Notes: generated by a model not told the origin, from the letters alone. A DNA stretch of 64,000 nt from an uncultured Pelagibacteraceae bacterium (GCA_902569725.1 CACFVG010000002.1:29298-93297), one strand, 5' to 3'. Counted from the stretch's first letter, positions 47,697 to 58,142 are shown. Program-made: numbers and translations.

Positions 47697-48371
47697 TTAA
47701 ATTATTGAGGTAAATCTTTTTGAAAAATTTTCTAATTTTTGTGAATATTTTTTTGAGTCGCTGCTAAATTTATTATAAGCAACTACAGCAGGAATAGCAG
47801 CCAACAATCCTAGCGCAGTAGCAAATAAAGCTTCCGCTATTCCTGGTGCAACTATAGCTAAACTTGTATTTCTAGAAATAGCAATTGATTGGAAAGAATT
47901 CATAATTCCCCAAACGGTTCCAAACAAACCAATGAATGGGGCTGTTGAGCCAACTGTTGCAAGAAAAGTATAATTTTTGTCAAGTCTATTCATTTGTTTT
48001 TCAATATTTACTTCAAGCATACTTTCAAGTCTATTGGATAGATTAGATTTTGATTTAGATTTTATTATTACTTGCATAGTGTCTTTAAACACATTTGCCA
48101 TCGGGTCATCAATATTTTCTGGCAAATTATTATAAAATGACTCTGCTGACCTTGATTTCCAAAATTTATTTTCAAATTCTTCTGAACTCTTATTAATTTT
48201 TTTAAAAAGTCTATATTTTTCTATTATAACAGCCCAAGAATATATAGATGCTGCAATAAGTATAATAATTACAGATTTTACAATTACATCAGCTCTTAAA
48301 AATAAATTTAAAATTGAAAAATCTGCGCTACTTGCAAGTCCAACAGCTTGGGATGTGATATCAGCTTCCAT
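47697..48371 (-). CDS. tolQ: TolQ proton channel family protein
   Basis: LATVGSTAPFIGLFGTVWGIMNSFQSIA; GIAEALFATALGLLAAIPAVVAYN. Confidence 0.96.
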   Translation of the reverse strand: MEADITSQAVGLASSADFSILNLFLRADVIVKSVIIILIAASIYSWAVIIEKYRLFKKINKSSEEFENKFWKSRSAESFYNNLPENIDDPMANVFKDTMQVIIKSKSKSNLSNRLESMLEVNIEKQMNRLDKNYTFLATVGSTAPFIGLFGTVWGIMNSFQSIAISRNTSLAIVAPGIAEALFATALGLLAAIPAVVAYNKFSSDSKKYSQKLENFSKRFTSII

Positions 48372-48437
48372 TAAGTGTGTTTCACACTAAAATGTGTCAT
48401 CAATTTGTCCTAAAAAAATACTTATTAATCTGCTTTT

Positions 48438-48920
48438 TTAAAGGTATTGTAAAAAAAAACTAGCAATTAATACTGCGTCAGCTTTGTTTGAATCTTTTTT
48501 TTTAGAAAGTTCGGAAGAAATATACGGAAAAATCTCAATAACTTTGGTTCTGCTCGCATCTTTTTCTGTTTTAATTAATCCAAAGTATTTTTTCCATTTT
48601 GCTGGTCTGATAAAAAACATTGATAACTGCATTGCTGAACATATTCCTTTTAAAACACCAAATGATTGACCAAAATTAAACATGCTTGTAACACCTTGTC
48701 CAGGCATAGCTGAAACTTGCTCTATTACAACAATTATATCTTTTTTTTGTAACTTATTTGTTCTTTTTAATAACTCGTTATAAGTTTGAGGACCATTAAT
48801 CTGTCTTTTGTTTTTTTTTCCGTCAGCCATAACTGGCATATCAATTATTTCTTTTACTTGCCCATCCTCAAAAAAACAAATCGCGCCTGATATTCCTGGA
48901 TCTATACCTATAATTAACAT
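48438..48920 (-). CDS. RuvC-like RNase H-fold Holliday-junction-resolvase-like protein
   Basis: MLIIGIDPGISGAICFFEDG; VVIEQVSAMPGQGVTSMFNFGQSFGVLKGI; C-terminal KKDSNKADAVLIASF acidic motif; more phage-type than canonical RuvC. Confidence 0.75.
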   Translation of the reverse strand: MLIIGIDPGISGAICFFEDGQVKEIIDMPVMADGKKNKRQINGPQTYNELLKRTNKLQKKDIIVVIEQVSAMPGQGVTSMFNFGQSFGVLKGICSAMQLSMFFIRPAKWKKYFGLIKTEKDASRTKVIEIFPYISSELSKKKDSNKADAVLIASFFLQYL

Positions 48921-48929
48921 TATTATAAT

Positions 48930-49646
48930 TTATAATTTAGCATTTGTATAAACATTTTGTACATCATCATCGTCATCTAGAGTTCCTAAAAAATTTATTA
49001 TTTCTTCTTTTTCTACAGAGGATAATTCTACTTTATTTAAAGGAACCCATTCAATTTCGGTAGATAAAAAGTTATTAATATTTTTTTCTAATTTTTTTTT
49101 TACATTATATATTTCGTTTTTATCACACTGAATTTCATGATAAAATTCATTTGAAAAACATTCTTTTGCTTCAGAATCGACAGTTAATTCAAATATTTTA
49201 TCCTCCGATGCTTCAGATCTTTCTATTTTAACTACTCCCATTTGTTGAAAATTATGAGAAGCGACTCCCTGGGTTCCCAAGCTACCACCATTTTTTTGAA
49301 AAATAGTTCTCAAATTTGATGCAGTTCTATTTTTATTATTAGTTAAAGTTTCCACAATTACTGCAATTCTTTTTGGTCCATAACCTTCATATCTAATATT
49401 TTCATAATTAGAGTCTGTGTTTATTTGTGATTTTTCAATTGCTCTTTGAATATTGTCTTTCGGCATATTTGAAGATCTAGCAGATTGAATAGCTGATCTT
49501 AATCTTGCATTCATATCTGGATTTTTGTCTCCTTGTTTTGCTGCTACCGTAATTTCTCTAGAAAGTTTAGAAAAAAGATTAGAACGTGCCTTATCGGCTT
49601 TACCTTTTTTGTGTTTTATTCCAGCCCAATGCGAGTGTCCTGCCAT
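48930..49646 (-). CDS. yebC: YebC/PmpR (TACO1) family protein
   Basis: MAGHSHWAGIKHKKGKADKARSNLFSKLSREITVAAKQG. Confidence 0.97.
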   Translation of the reverse strand: MAGHSHWAGIKHKKGKADKARSNLFSKLSREITVAAKQGDKNPDMNARLRSAIQSARSSNMPKDNIQRAIEKSQINTDSNYENIRYEGYGPKRIAVIVETLTNNKNRTASNLRTIFQKNGGSLGTQGVASHNFQQMGVVKIERSEASEDKIFELTVDSEAKECFSNEFYHEIQCDKNEIYNVKKKLEKNINNFLSTEIEWVPLNKVELSSVEKEEIINFLGTLDDDDDVQNVYTNAKL

Positions 49647-49655
49647 AAATATTAA

Positions 49656-50456
49656 TTATTTACTTAACTCTCCTCCATAAATAAATTTTTTTACTTTGTG
49701 GGCCAGACCATTGGATGTGTCGCATTCTACAATAAGGCCTGAGAGTGTTGCATTTCCCTCTGCTGGAAAATGTTTTGTTGAATCTTTTTTTAAAAATTTA
49801 TTTAAAGAGTTTACTTTATTCATTCCTACTACTGAATCATAATCACCACACATTCCAGCATCTGTTTGGTAAGCTGTTCCATTAATTAAAATTCTTATGT
49901 CATTTGTTGGAACATGTGTATGTGTACCAACCACTAAAGTTGCTTTACCATCAAAAAAATGTCCCATGGCCATTTTTTCACTTGTTGCTTCACCATGAAA
50001 ATCTACAACAAGAAAATCATAATCATCTTTGAGCTTATATTTTTGTTTAAATATTGTTGCTGCCTCAAAAACATTTTCACATTTTTTTATAAAAACATTT
50101 CCCATCAAATTTAATACACCAACTCTATATCCATTTTTTGACTTATAAATTCCAAATCCTTTTCCTGGGGAATTATTTGACAAATTTTCAGGTCTTAAAA
50201 GTCTAGTTTCTTTTTCTATGAAATTAATAGTTTCTTTTTGATCCCAAACATGATTGCCAGTTGTAATTACATCTACTCCACATTTAAATAAATCATTTGA
50301 AATTTCTTCAGTAATTCCAACTCCTTGGTCAGCAGCATTTTCACCATTAACTATTACAAAATCAATTTTTTCTTTCTCTGTTATGCTCTTCAGATTTTTT
50401 GTTACAGCTAATCTACCCGATCTCCCAACAACATCACCTAAAAAAAAAATTTTCAT
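49656..50456 (-). CDS. YmdB-type metallophosphoesterase
   Basis: MKIFFLGDVVGRSGR...VNGENAADQGVGI; TGNHVWDQKE; GTHTHVPTND. Confidence 0.92.
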   Translation of the reverse strand: MKIFFLGDVVGRSGRLAVTKNLKSITEKEKIDFVIVNGENAADQGVGITEEISNDLFKCGVDVITTGNHVWDQKETINFIEKETRLLRPENLSNNSPGKGFGIYKSKNGYRVGVLNLMGNVFIKKCENVFEAATIFKQKYKLKDDYDFLVVDFHGEATSEKMAMGHFFDGKATLVVGTHTHVPTNDIRILINGTAYQTDAGMCGDYDSVVGMNKVNSLNKFLKKDSTKHFPAEGNATLSGLIVECDTSNGLAHKVKKFIYGGELSK

Positions 50457-50998
50457 CTCAAAACATATTTTTCAGTTATAATCATATCTAGTTTTTTATC
50501 ATATTTATTTCTAGGAACCTTATTTATTTTTTGACAAGAATGGGCAATTCCTATCTTTAATAAATTTTTTTTATTTGAATGTTTGTCAATATACCTATCA
50601 TAATATCCCCCACCATATCCAATACGATATAATTTACTATCAAATGCAACTAATGGAACCAATATTATATTGGGGAAAACTTTTTTTATTTGTTCAGGTT
50701 CTGGTATTCCATATTTATTTAATTTTAACAAATTTTTTTTTGACCAGTTATAAAAATCTATTTCATTATTTTTTTTTACAACAGGCAAACTTAGTTGTAG
50801 ACCCTTAATTTCTAATTTTTCAAGAAACTCCAGTATATCAATTTCAAAATTTATTGGATAATATCCTCCTATTATTTTTTTTTTTGAAATATTTTTTTTA
50901 ATTTCTTTAAAAATTTTTAAAAAAGAAAATTTAATATTTGTATAATTTTTTTTTTTTCTAATTTTTAGTATTTTTTTTCTTATTTTAGACTTTATCAC
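50453..50998 (-). CDS. 5-formyltetrahydrofolate cyclo-ligase
   Basis: GGYYPINFEIDI; LVPLVAFDSKLYRIGYGGGYYDRYI. Confidence 0.9.
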   Translation of the reverse strand: MIKSKIRKKILKIRKKKNYTNIKFSFLKIFKEIKKNISKKKIIGGYYPINFEIDILEFLEKLEIKGLQLSLPVVKKNNEIDFYNWSKKNLLKLNKYGIPEPEQIKKVFPNIILVPLVAFDSKLYRIGYGGGYYDRYIDKHSNKKNLLKIGIAHSCQKINKVPRNKYDKKLDMIITEKYVLR

Positions 50999-51003
50999 AG
51001 GTT

Positions 51004-51450
51004 TTACTGTAATGGATTTTCAGAATCAATCTTTGTTAAAAAATTCTCTATTTGATCAGCCGCCTTTTCAATAACTTTTTCATAATCTAATTTGTTGCCA
51101 TCTAACTGGTTTTTTAACTTTTTTTGTTCCTCATTTAAATTTTCAATCTCATTTTCTTTTTTTTCTTTATATTCATACACAAGTGATTTTAATTCTTTAA
51201 ATTTTTCTGTTAAATTTTTTAATTCTTGAACTTTTTGATCTATTTTTTTTTTAGTTTCAAAATATTCATCCATGGTAGTAATGGACGTAATTAATAAAAG
51301 TTTATTTTCTCCTATATTTCCTAATGTGGACTTTAACTTATCAAATTTTTCATTTAAATGAGATGAAAGTTCCTGTAGATGCTCTTCTTGACCATCTTCG
51401 CATGATAGTAAAAATTCTTTATTATTAAATTTTATACTTACATTTGCCAT
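51004..51450 (-). CDS. zapA: cell division protein ZapA
   Basis: MANVSIKFNNKEFLLSCEDGQEEHLQELSSHLNEKFDKLK; neighbour of 5-FTHF cyclo-ligase. Confidence 0.85.
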   Translation of the reverse strand: MANVSIKFNNKEFLLSCEDGQEEHLQELSSHLNEKFDKLKSTLGNIGENKLLLITSITTMDEYFETKKKIDQKVQELKNLTEKFKELKSLVYEYKEKKENEIENLNEEQKKLKNQLDGNKLDYEKVIEKAADQIENFLTKIDSENPLQ

Positions 51451-51761
51451 TTATCTATCTCTTCTAACAAGCTATCTGTTTCTTGATTTAATTCATCAAT
51501 TTTATCTGAAAATTCTAATTCTTTTTTTGCTTCTGTTTGCTTTTGACTGTTTAGTGTATCAATTTTTGACTTGATTATTTGATAATTTTGCTGAAGTTCT
51601 TCATATTTAATTTCTAATTCTTTTTTTTCAATTTCTAATTGATTTTTTTGTTGATCTAAATTTGAAATAGTTTCCTTCAAATTTAAATTTTGAGGATTTA
51701 TTAAATTTAACTTTTCTAAAGCTTCTTCAAGTTTTTTTTCTTTTTCATGGATAGAATTCAT
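51438..51761 (-). CDS. coiled-coil protein of unknown function, upstream of zapA
   Basis: MNSIHEKEKKLEEALEKLNLINPQ...; strong heptad coiled coil; start probably internal to the track ORF. Confidence 0.7.
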   Translation of the reverse strand: MNSIHEKEKKLEEALEKLNLINPQNLNLKETISNLDQQKNQLEIEKKELEIKYEELQQNYQIIKSKIDTLNSQKQTEAKKELEFSDKIDELNQETDSLLEEIDKWQM

Positions 51762-51784
51762 ATATATATGAATATAATAATAAA

Positions 51785-53767
51785 TTGATTCACCCAAGTC
51801 TATATAGGATATTTTTGAACAAAATTAATAGAGATTTATCCAATGCAATAAGGTTTTTGTCTATGGATGCTGTGCAAAAAGCTAACTCTGGACACCCTGG
51901 TATGCCTATGGGGATGGCGGATGTGGCAACGGTATTGTTCAAAAATTTTTTGAAATTTAATCCAAAGAACCCAAATTGGCTTAATAGAGACAGATTTGTT
52001 TTGTCGGCAGGTCATGGCTCAATGCTACTTTACTCTTTATTATATTTAACAGGGTATAAAAGTATTTCATTAAACGAGATTAAAAAGTTTAGACAATTAA
52101 ATTGTATTTGTGCTGGGCACCCTGAATATCATCCGGGAACTGGCATTGAAACTACAACCGGTCCACTTGGACAAGGAATTGCAAACTCTGTTGGTCTTGC
52201 AATTGCTGAGGAAATTTTAAGAAAAAAAATTGGAAAAGAAACAATTAATCACAAAACATATGTTTTGGCTGGTGATGGATGCTTGATGGAAGGCATAAGT
52301 CATGAGGCTTTAAGTTTAGCCGGTCATTTAAAATTAAAAAATTTAATAATGCTGTTTGACAATAACTCTATATCAATTGATGGACCAACTAATCTTTCAG
52401 TGTCTGACAATTTTAAAAAAAGATTTGAAAGTTATGGATGGGATTATATTTTAATTGATGGTCATAACGAAAAACAAATATCTAAAGCGCTTAAGAAAAC
52501 ACAAAAAGCAAAAAAACCTACGGTGATATCTTGCAAAACTATTATTGGTTTTGGTTCACCTAATAAATCAGGAAAAGCATCTGCTCATGGAAGCCCTCTG
52601 GGTGAGGATGAAATAAAATTAGTAAGAAAAAAATTCAAATGGAATCATCCTCCTTTTGAAATACCAAAAAATATACTTAATCAGTGGAGAAAAATTGGAA
52701 GTAGAGGAATTAAAGAAGCAGAAAAATGGGATAAAAAAAATAGTAAAAAAAATTTTCACTCTTCTTTTTTAAAAAATAAATCTTTAAGAGATTACAAAGA
52801 AAAGCAAAATGTAATTAATGAATCCAAAGCAATGGCAACCAGAAAATCATCTGAGAAAATATTAAGTTTCTTGGTAAAAAAAATTCCTAACATCATTGGA
52901 GGTTCGGCGGATCTCTCTGGTTCAAATAATACAAAAACTGAAAACCACCAAATAATCAAACCAGGAAATTTTAAAGGAAATTATATTCATTATGGAGTAA
53001 GGGAGCATGCAATGTGCGGAATAATGAATGGCCTTGCGTTACATAGTGAATTAATTCCATATGGTGGAACTTTTTTAATTTTTAGTGACTATTGCAAACC
53101 ATCAATAAGATTAGCTGCTATAATGAAACAAAAAGTAATTTATGTAATGAGTCATGATTCGATTGGCCTTGGAGAAGATGGTCCAACTCACCAACCAATA
53201 GAACAATTGGCTGGACTAAGATCTATTCCAAATTTAAATGTTTTTAGACCAGCAGATAGTGCAGAAACTTTTGAATGTTGGGATCATGCTGTATCATTTG
53301 ATGGTACTCCCAGTATAATTGCGGTAAGCAGACAAAAGGTTGATCCTATTAGAAAAGAGTTTACAAAAGAAAATAAATGTTCAGCTGGCGCTTATGAAAT
53401 ATCAAGAACAAAAAGTGAAATTGATCTAACTATATTGGCTACTGGCTCTGAAGTTAATTTAGCAATTGAAGTTAGTCAAAAATTAGCCACAGAAAACATA
53501 TATTCAAAAGTCATATCCATGCCATGCCACGAATTATTTGATATACAGAAAAAAGATTATAAATCAAAAATTTTAAATGAAACAAAACATAAAATATCAA
53601 TCGAAGCATCTACAACTGATTATTGGAAAAAGTATGTAGGTGAAAATGGAATTACTTTTGGAATAGATGATTTTGGAAAAAGTGCACCTTATCAAAAAAT
53701 ATATGAACACTTCGGTTTAACAACTAAAAACATAGTAGAAAAAGTTAAAAAAATGGTAAATAAATAA
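51785..53767 (+). CDS. tkt: transketolase (start uncertain; TTG near 51815 possible)
   Basis: FLSMDAVQKANSGHPGMPMGMADVATVLF; DGPTHQPIEQLAGLRSIPN. Confidence 0.96.
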   Translation: MIHPSLYRIFLNKINRDLSNAIRFLSMDAVQKANSGHPGMPMGMADVATVLFKNFLKFNPKNPNWLNRDRFVLSAGHGSMLLYSLLYLTGYKSISLNEIKKFRQLNCICAGHPEYHPGTGIETTTGPLGQGIANSVGLAIAEEILRKKIGKETINHKTYVLAGDGCLMEGISHEALSLAGHLKLKNLIMLFDNNSISIDGPTNLSVSDNFKKRFESYGWDYILIDGHNEKQISKALKKTQKAKKPTVISCKTIIGFGSPNKSGKASAHGSPLGEDEIKLVRKKFKWNHPPFEIPKNILNQWRKIGSRGIKEAEKWDKKNSKKNFHSSFLKNKSLRDYKEKQNVINESKAMATRKSSEKILSFLVKKIPNIIGGSADLSGSNNTKTENHQIIKPGNFKGNYIHYGVREHAMCGIMNGLALHSELIPYGGTFLIFSDYCKPSIRLAAIMKQKVIYVMSHDSIGLGEDGPTHQPIEQLAGLRSIPNLNVFRPADSAETFECWDHAVSFDGTPSIIAVSRQKVDPIRKEFTKENKCSAGAYEISRTKSEIDLTILATGSEVNLAIEVSQKLATENIYSKVISMPCHELFDIQKKDYKSKILNETKHKISIEASTTDYWKKYVGENGITFGIDDFGKSAPYQKIYEHFGLTTKNIVEKVKKMVNK

Positions 53768-53769
53768 GT

Positions 53770-54774
53770 ATGACGGTAAAAGTTGGTATTAATGGTTTGG
53801 GTAGAATAGGAAGAATGATTATTAGATCATTAATTGAAAATAATAATAATAATATAGAAATTAAGCACATTAATAGTAGGTCAAATTTACAGGTTGTCTC
53901 CTCATTATTAAAACATGATTCTATTCATGGAAAATTTAATTGCGAAATTAAATATGGAGATAACTACTTAAATATAAATGGCAAAAAAATTACATTCTCA
54001 CAACATTCAAATTTAAATGAAATTAAATGGAAAAAATTTGGTGTAGATTATGTCTTAGAATGTACAGGAAAATTTAATTCAAAAGATAAGCTTAAAACTC
54101 ACATAAAAAATGGTGCAAAAAAAGTTATTGTTTCTGCTCCTTGTAAGAATGCTGATAAGACTATTGTATATGGTGTAAATCACAAATCGATTAGTAAAAA
54201 TGATTCAATAATTTCTGCTGCCTCTTGCACTACTAATTGCCTTGCGCCAGTTGCATATATTTTAAATAAAGAATTTAAAATAGAAAAAGGTTTTATGACA
54301 ACTATACATTCATATACGACTGATCAAAGACTATTGGATAACTCTCATAAGGATCCAAGACGGGCAAGGTCTGCTGGTCTATCTATGGTGCCAACTTCAA
54401 CTGGAGCTTCAAAAGCTATTGGAGAAATTATACCAGATCTTAAAGGAAAGCTCGAGGGTTTAGCAATAAGGGTGCCAACACCAAATGTTTCATTAGTAGA
54501 TCTAGTATTTAATTCAAAAAATAAACTAACTATAAAAAAAATTAACGAATCTTTTGAAAAAGCTTCAAAAAAAGAATTAAAAAATATCCTTGATGCAACT
54601 GATGAAAAGCTTGTTTCAATTGATTTTAATCATAATCCTAATTCTGCTATCGTTGATTTATCCTTAACCAATGTTGTTGGGGATAATATGGGTAAAGTTT
54701 CGGTATGGTATGATAATGAGTGGGGATTTGCTTCAAGAATGTGTGACTTAGCAGAATATATTCATAAAATTTAA
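53770..54774 (+). CDS. gap: glyceraldehyde-3-phosphate dehydrogenase
   Basis: VGINGLGRIGRMIIR; SAASCTTNCLAPVA; WYDNEWGFASRM. Confidence 0.97.
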   Translation: MTVKVGINGLGRIGRMIIRSLIENNNNNIEIKHINSRSNLQVVSSLLKHDSIHGKFNCEIKYGDNYLNINGKKITFSQHSNLNEIKWKKFGVDYVLECTGKFNSKDKLKTHIKNGAKKVIVSAPCKNADKTIVYGVNHKSISKNDSIISAASCTTNCLAPVAYILNKEFKIEKGFMTTIHSYTTDQRLLDNSHKDPRRARSAGLSMVPTSTGASKAIGEIIPDLKGKLEGLAIRVPTPNVSLVDLVFNSKNKLTIKKINESFEKASKKELKNILDATDEKLVSIDFNHNPNSAIVDLSLTNVVGDNMGKVSVWYDNEWGFASRMCDLAEYIHKI

Positions 54775-54781
54775 TTTTTTT

Positions 54782-55972
54782 ATGAAAAATATTTTAAATA
54801 AAAATTTAGATCTTAAAGGAAAAAGAGTTTTATTAAGAGTTGATTTAAATGTTCCAATAAAAAATGGAGCTATAACTGAAACCTCAAGAATAGAAAAAAT
54901 AATACCTACAATAAACCTTTTGTTGGAAAAGCAAGCTAGAATCATTATTATATCACACATTGGAAGACCAAAAGGAAAAGTGGTTGAAGAAATGTCTTTA
55001 AAGCCTATTTCAGAAAAATTATCTTTTTTGTTAAAAAAAGAAGTTTTGTTTAACGAGGGTCTTATAAATGAAAATACACTTTTAGAAATAAATAAAATTT
55101 CTGATGGCTCCATTATAATGCTAGAAAATATTCGATTTAACGAAGGTGAAGAGTTAAATGATAACAATTTTGCAAAAAAAATATCCACTTTGGGAGATAT
55201 ATATGTAAATGATGCATTTTCTTGTTCACATAGGTCTCACGCCTCTGTTGAAGGAGTTACCAAATATATTCCTTCATATTTTGGGCTTCAAATTACTCAA
55301 GAAATTAATGCATTAAAAAAAATAACTTCAGAAATTAAAAAGCCTATTTCACTTATAATTGGAGGTTCAAAAATTTCGACAAAAATTAAAATTATAAATA
55401 ATTTAATAAAAAAATTTAATAATATTATAATTGTAGGAGGAATGGCTAACACAATGCTAAAACATACTGGTGTAGGCATAGGAAAATCAATATGTGAATA
55501 TGATTGTGCTAATTTAATAAAAGAAATTATAGAAAACTCAAAAAAATACAATTGTGAAATTATTTTACCCAAAGATGTTATTGTATCAAAAAGTTTAAAT
55601 GGAAATGGAAAAGAAAAAAATATAGATGAAATAGATGAAAATGAAATGATATTAGATATTGGATCAAAAACAATATCGTCCATTGGAAAAATTATAAGTA
55701 ACTCTGAAACAATCCTTTGGAATGGTCCCGCGGGGTATTTTGAAAATCCAAATTTTCAAAATGGAACGGAGAAAATATTAGAATTAATTTCTCAAAAAAC
55801 AAGTAATGACAAAATTTTCTCTGTAGCTGGAGGAGGAGAAACTGTTGCTGCAATAAATAAATTTAAAAAATTTAATTCATTTACTTTTGTTTCAACTGCC
55901 GGTGGAGCTTTTTTAGAATATCTTGAAGGAAAAACTCTACCTGCTATAAAAGCATTAAATCAAAATGTCTGA
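54782..55972 (+). CDS. pgk: phosphoglycerate kinase
   Basis: GKRVLLRVDLNVPIKNG; SHIGRPKGK; GGGETVAAI. Confidence 0.97.
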   Translation: MKNILNKNLDLKGKRVLLRVDLNVPIKNGAITETSRIEKIIPTINLLLEKQARIIIISHIGRPKGKVVEEMSLKPISEKLSFLLKKEVLFNEGLINENTLLEINKISDGSIIMLENIRFNEGEELNDNNFAKKISTLGDIYVNDAFSCSHRSHASVEGVTKYIPSYFGLQITQEINALKKITSEIKKPISLIIGGSKISTKIKIINNLIKKFNNIIIVGGMANTMLKHTGVGIGKSICEYDCANLIKEIIENSKKYNCEIILPKDVIVSKSLNGNGKEKNIDEIDENEMILDIGSKTISSIGKIISNSETILWNGPAGYFENPNFQNGTEKILELISQKTSNDKIFSVAGGGETVAAINKFKKFNSFTFVSTAGGAFLEYLEGKTLPAIKALNQNV

Positions 55973-56975
55973 ATTAAATAATATCGTTTTAAAAATTTTA
56001 TCATCTGGTAAAGGTATCTTGGCTGCTGACGAAAGCACAGCAACAATGACCAAAAGACTTAATGCTGTAAATGTAGAATCAACTTCTGAAAATAGACTGT
56101 TATTTAGAGAAACACTTTTTTCATCTGAAAATATGAAAAAATGTATAGGTGGAGTAATTTTATATGATGAAACAATTAAACAAACTGGAAGTACAAAAAA
56201 AACTATTCCAGAATTAATTTCATCATCTGGTGCGGTTCCAGGAATAAAAGTAGATACAGGTGCAAAAGTTTTGGCAGGATCCCCTGATGAAAAAATCACA
56301 GAAGGATTGGATGGTTTAAGAGAAAGATTAAAAGATTATTACAAGTTTGGAGCAAGATTTACTAAATGGAGAGCTGTTTACATTATTTCAAACAAATATC
56401 CAAGTAGGTTATCAATTTATTCAAATGCGCATGCTTTAGCTAGATACTCTTCCTTAGTTCAAGAAAGTGGAATGGTTCCAATAGTTGAGCCAGAAGTTTT
56501 GATGGACGGTACCCACACAGCTGAAGATTGTCTAAATAAAACTTCAGAAATTATAAAAAAATGTTTTGATGAGTTAATTCAACACAAAGTTGATTTAACA
56601 GGAATAATTTTAAAGCCAAATATGATTCTTCCTGGGAGTAGCTCAGATAAGAAAATAAAAAATGAAGAAGTTGCTAAATTAACTTTAAAATGTATTAAAG
56701 AATCTGTCCCAAAAGAAGTGCCTGGAATAACTTTTTTGTCCGGAGGCCAAACAGAAGTGGAAGCAACTGAAAACTTGAATTTGATTAATCAATTTAATGA
56801 TACAAATTTTATTATGAGCTACTCATATGGGAGAGCTTTGCAACAAAGTGCTATTAAGTTTTGGTCTAAAGACATTAAAAATATTAAAGGTACTCAGAAA
56901 ATCTTTAATCACAGAGCTGAAATGTGTTCACTTGCAGCTCAAGGAAAATGGTCAAAAAAACTTGAGGAAAATTAA
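55965..56975 (+). CDS. class I fructose-bisphosphate aldolase
   Basis: GKGILAADESTATMTKRL; VEPEVLMDGTHTAEDC; ILKPNMILPG; FLSGGQTEVEATENLN. Confidence 0.95.
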   Translation: MSELNNIVLKILSSGKGILAADESTATMTKRLNAVNVESTSENRLLFRETLFSSENMKKCIGGVILYDETIKQTGSTKKTIPELISSSGAVPGIKVDTGAKVLAGSPDEKITEGLDGLRERLKDYYKFGARFTKWRAVYIISNKYPSRLSIYSNAHALARYSSLVQESGMVPIVEPEVLMDGTHTAEDCLNKTSEIIKKCFDELIQHKVDLTGIILKPNMILPGSSSDKKIKNEEVAKLTLKCIKESVPKEVPGITFLSGGQTEVEATENLNLINQFNDTNFIMSYSYGRALQQSAIKFWSKDIKNIKGTQKIFNHRAEMCSLAAQGKWSKKLEEN

Positions 56976-57585
56976 TAAAAATAAGAGATTTATTTATTTA
57001 ATTTCTCCAAACAAAATTAAAAATGAAGGTTTTTTTTATTCACTAGATCAAGTATTAAGTTCAAAAAAAGTAAGTTTTTTTCAATTGAGACTCAAAAAAG
57101 AAAGCATTAGGAACCAAATTTATATTGGAAAAAAAATAAAAAAAATTTGTAAAAAACATAAAGTTAAATTACTCATTAATGACAATCCAAAACTTGCAAA
57201 AATAATTAATGCTGACGGTTGCCATTTAGGACAAAAAGATATGAATATTTTAAAAGCTAAAAAAATATTAAAAAATAAAATTATTGGTATAACCTGTCAT
57301 AATTCAATAAATTTAGCAAAAAAGGCTATAGCTAATGGAGCTAGTTATTTGGCCTTTGGAGCATTTTATTCATCTAATACAAAAAAAACTAAATATAAAG
57401 CAAGTTTAAAAATACTAAGTTTGGCTAAAAAATTGACAAATACTCCCATTGTAGCAATAGGAGGAATAAAAGATTCTAATTATAAAAAACTTTTATTGAA
57501 TAAAGCTAACTTTTTGGCTATTTCAGGCTACATTTGGAATAATGAAAAACTAAATCCAAAAGAAGCTATAACTAAACTAATATGA
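56971..57585 (+). CDS. thiE: thiamine-phosphate synthase-like protein (start codon uncertain)
   Basis: FQLRLKKES; KLLINDNPKLAKIINADGCHLGQKDM; GITCHNSINLAKKAIANGASYLAFGAFYSSNTK. Track ORF start 56827 would overlap the aldolase by about 150 nt. Confidence 0.82.
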   Translation: MNKNKRFIYLISPNKIKNEGFFYSLDQVLSSKKVSFFQLRLKKESIRNQIYIGKKIKKICKKHKVKLLINDNPKLAKIINADGCHLGQKDMNILKAKKILKNKIIGITCHNSINLAKKAIANGASYLAFGAFYSSNTKKTKYKASLKILSLAKKLTNTPIVAIGGIKDSNYKKLLLNKANFLAISGYIWNNEKLNPKEAITKLI

Positions 57586-58142
57586 AAATATCTGGAAATG
57601 AAATTAAACCTGGAATGCTTTTAGAACATAAAGATGATTTATGGGAAGTTCTTAAAACTCAACATGTAAAGCCTGGAAAAGGTGGTGCATTTAATCAGGT
57701 TGAAATGAAAAGTGTAAACAAGGGAACTAAGTTAAATGAAAGATTTAGATCCAGCGACACAGCTGAAAAAGCATCAATAGAAGAAATTATTTTTAACTAT
57801 TTATACGAAGATGAAATGGATTATTATTTCATAAATCAAAAATCATTTGAACAAATAAATATAAAAAAAGAAATTGTAGGAGAAAAAGGTAAATTTTTAA
57901 AAGAAGAACTGGAAGTAAAAATAAGCTTTTATGAGGAAAAACCTATATCTATTGAATTACCAAACCAAATTAATTGTAAAGTCGAAAGTACAGACGCAGC
58001 TTTAAAAGGTCAGACAGTATCATCATCATACAAACCAGCGATACTAGATAATGGAGTAAAAATTCAAGTTCCTCCATTTATTGAAAGTGGTGATGAAATA
58101 ATCATTGATACTAGATCTATTGAATACATAAAAAAAGTATAA
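57582..58142 (+). CDS. efp: elongation factor P
   Basis: ISGNEIKPGMLLEHKDDLWEVLKTQHVKPGKGGAFNQVEMKS. Confidence 0.96.
   Translation: MKISGNEIKPGMLLEHKDDLWEVLKTQHVKPGKGGAFNQVEMKSVNKGTKLNERFRSSDTAEKASIEEIIFNYLYEDEMDYYFINQKSFEQINIKKEIVGEKGKFLKEELEVKISFYEEKPISIELPNQINCKVESTDAALKGQTVSSSYKPAILDNGVKIQVPPFIESGDEIIIDTRSIEYIKKV

Noticed and set aside
50990-51010. 6S RNA between zapA and the 5-FTHF cyclo-ligase gene
   Set aside because: Genes are only about 5 nt apart here, so no room for 6S RNA at its common position.
54748-56299. Minus-strand ORFs 54748..55188, 55297..55683, 55955..56299
   Set aside because: Antisense to pgk and the aldolase; no family features.
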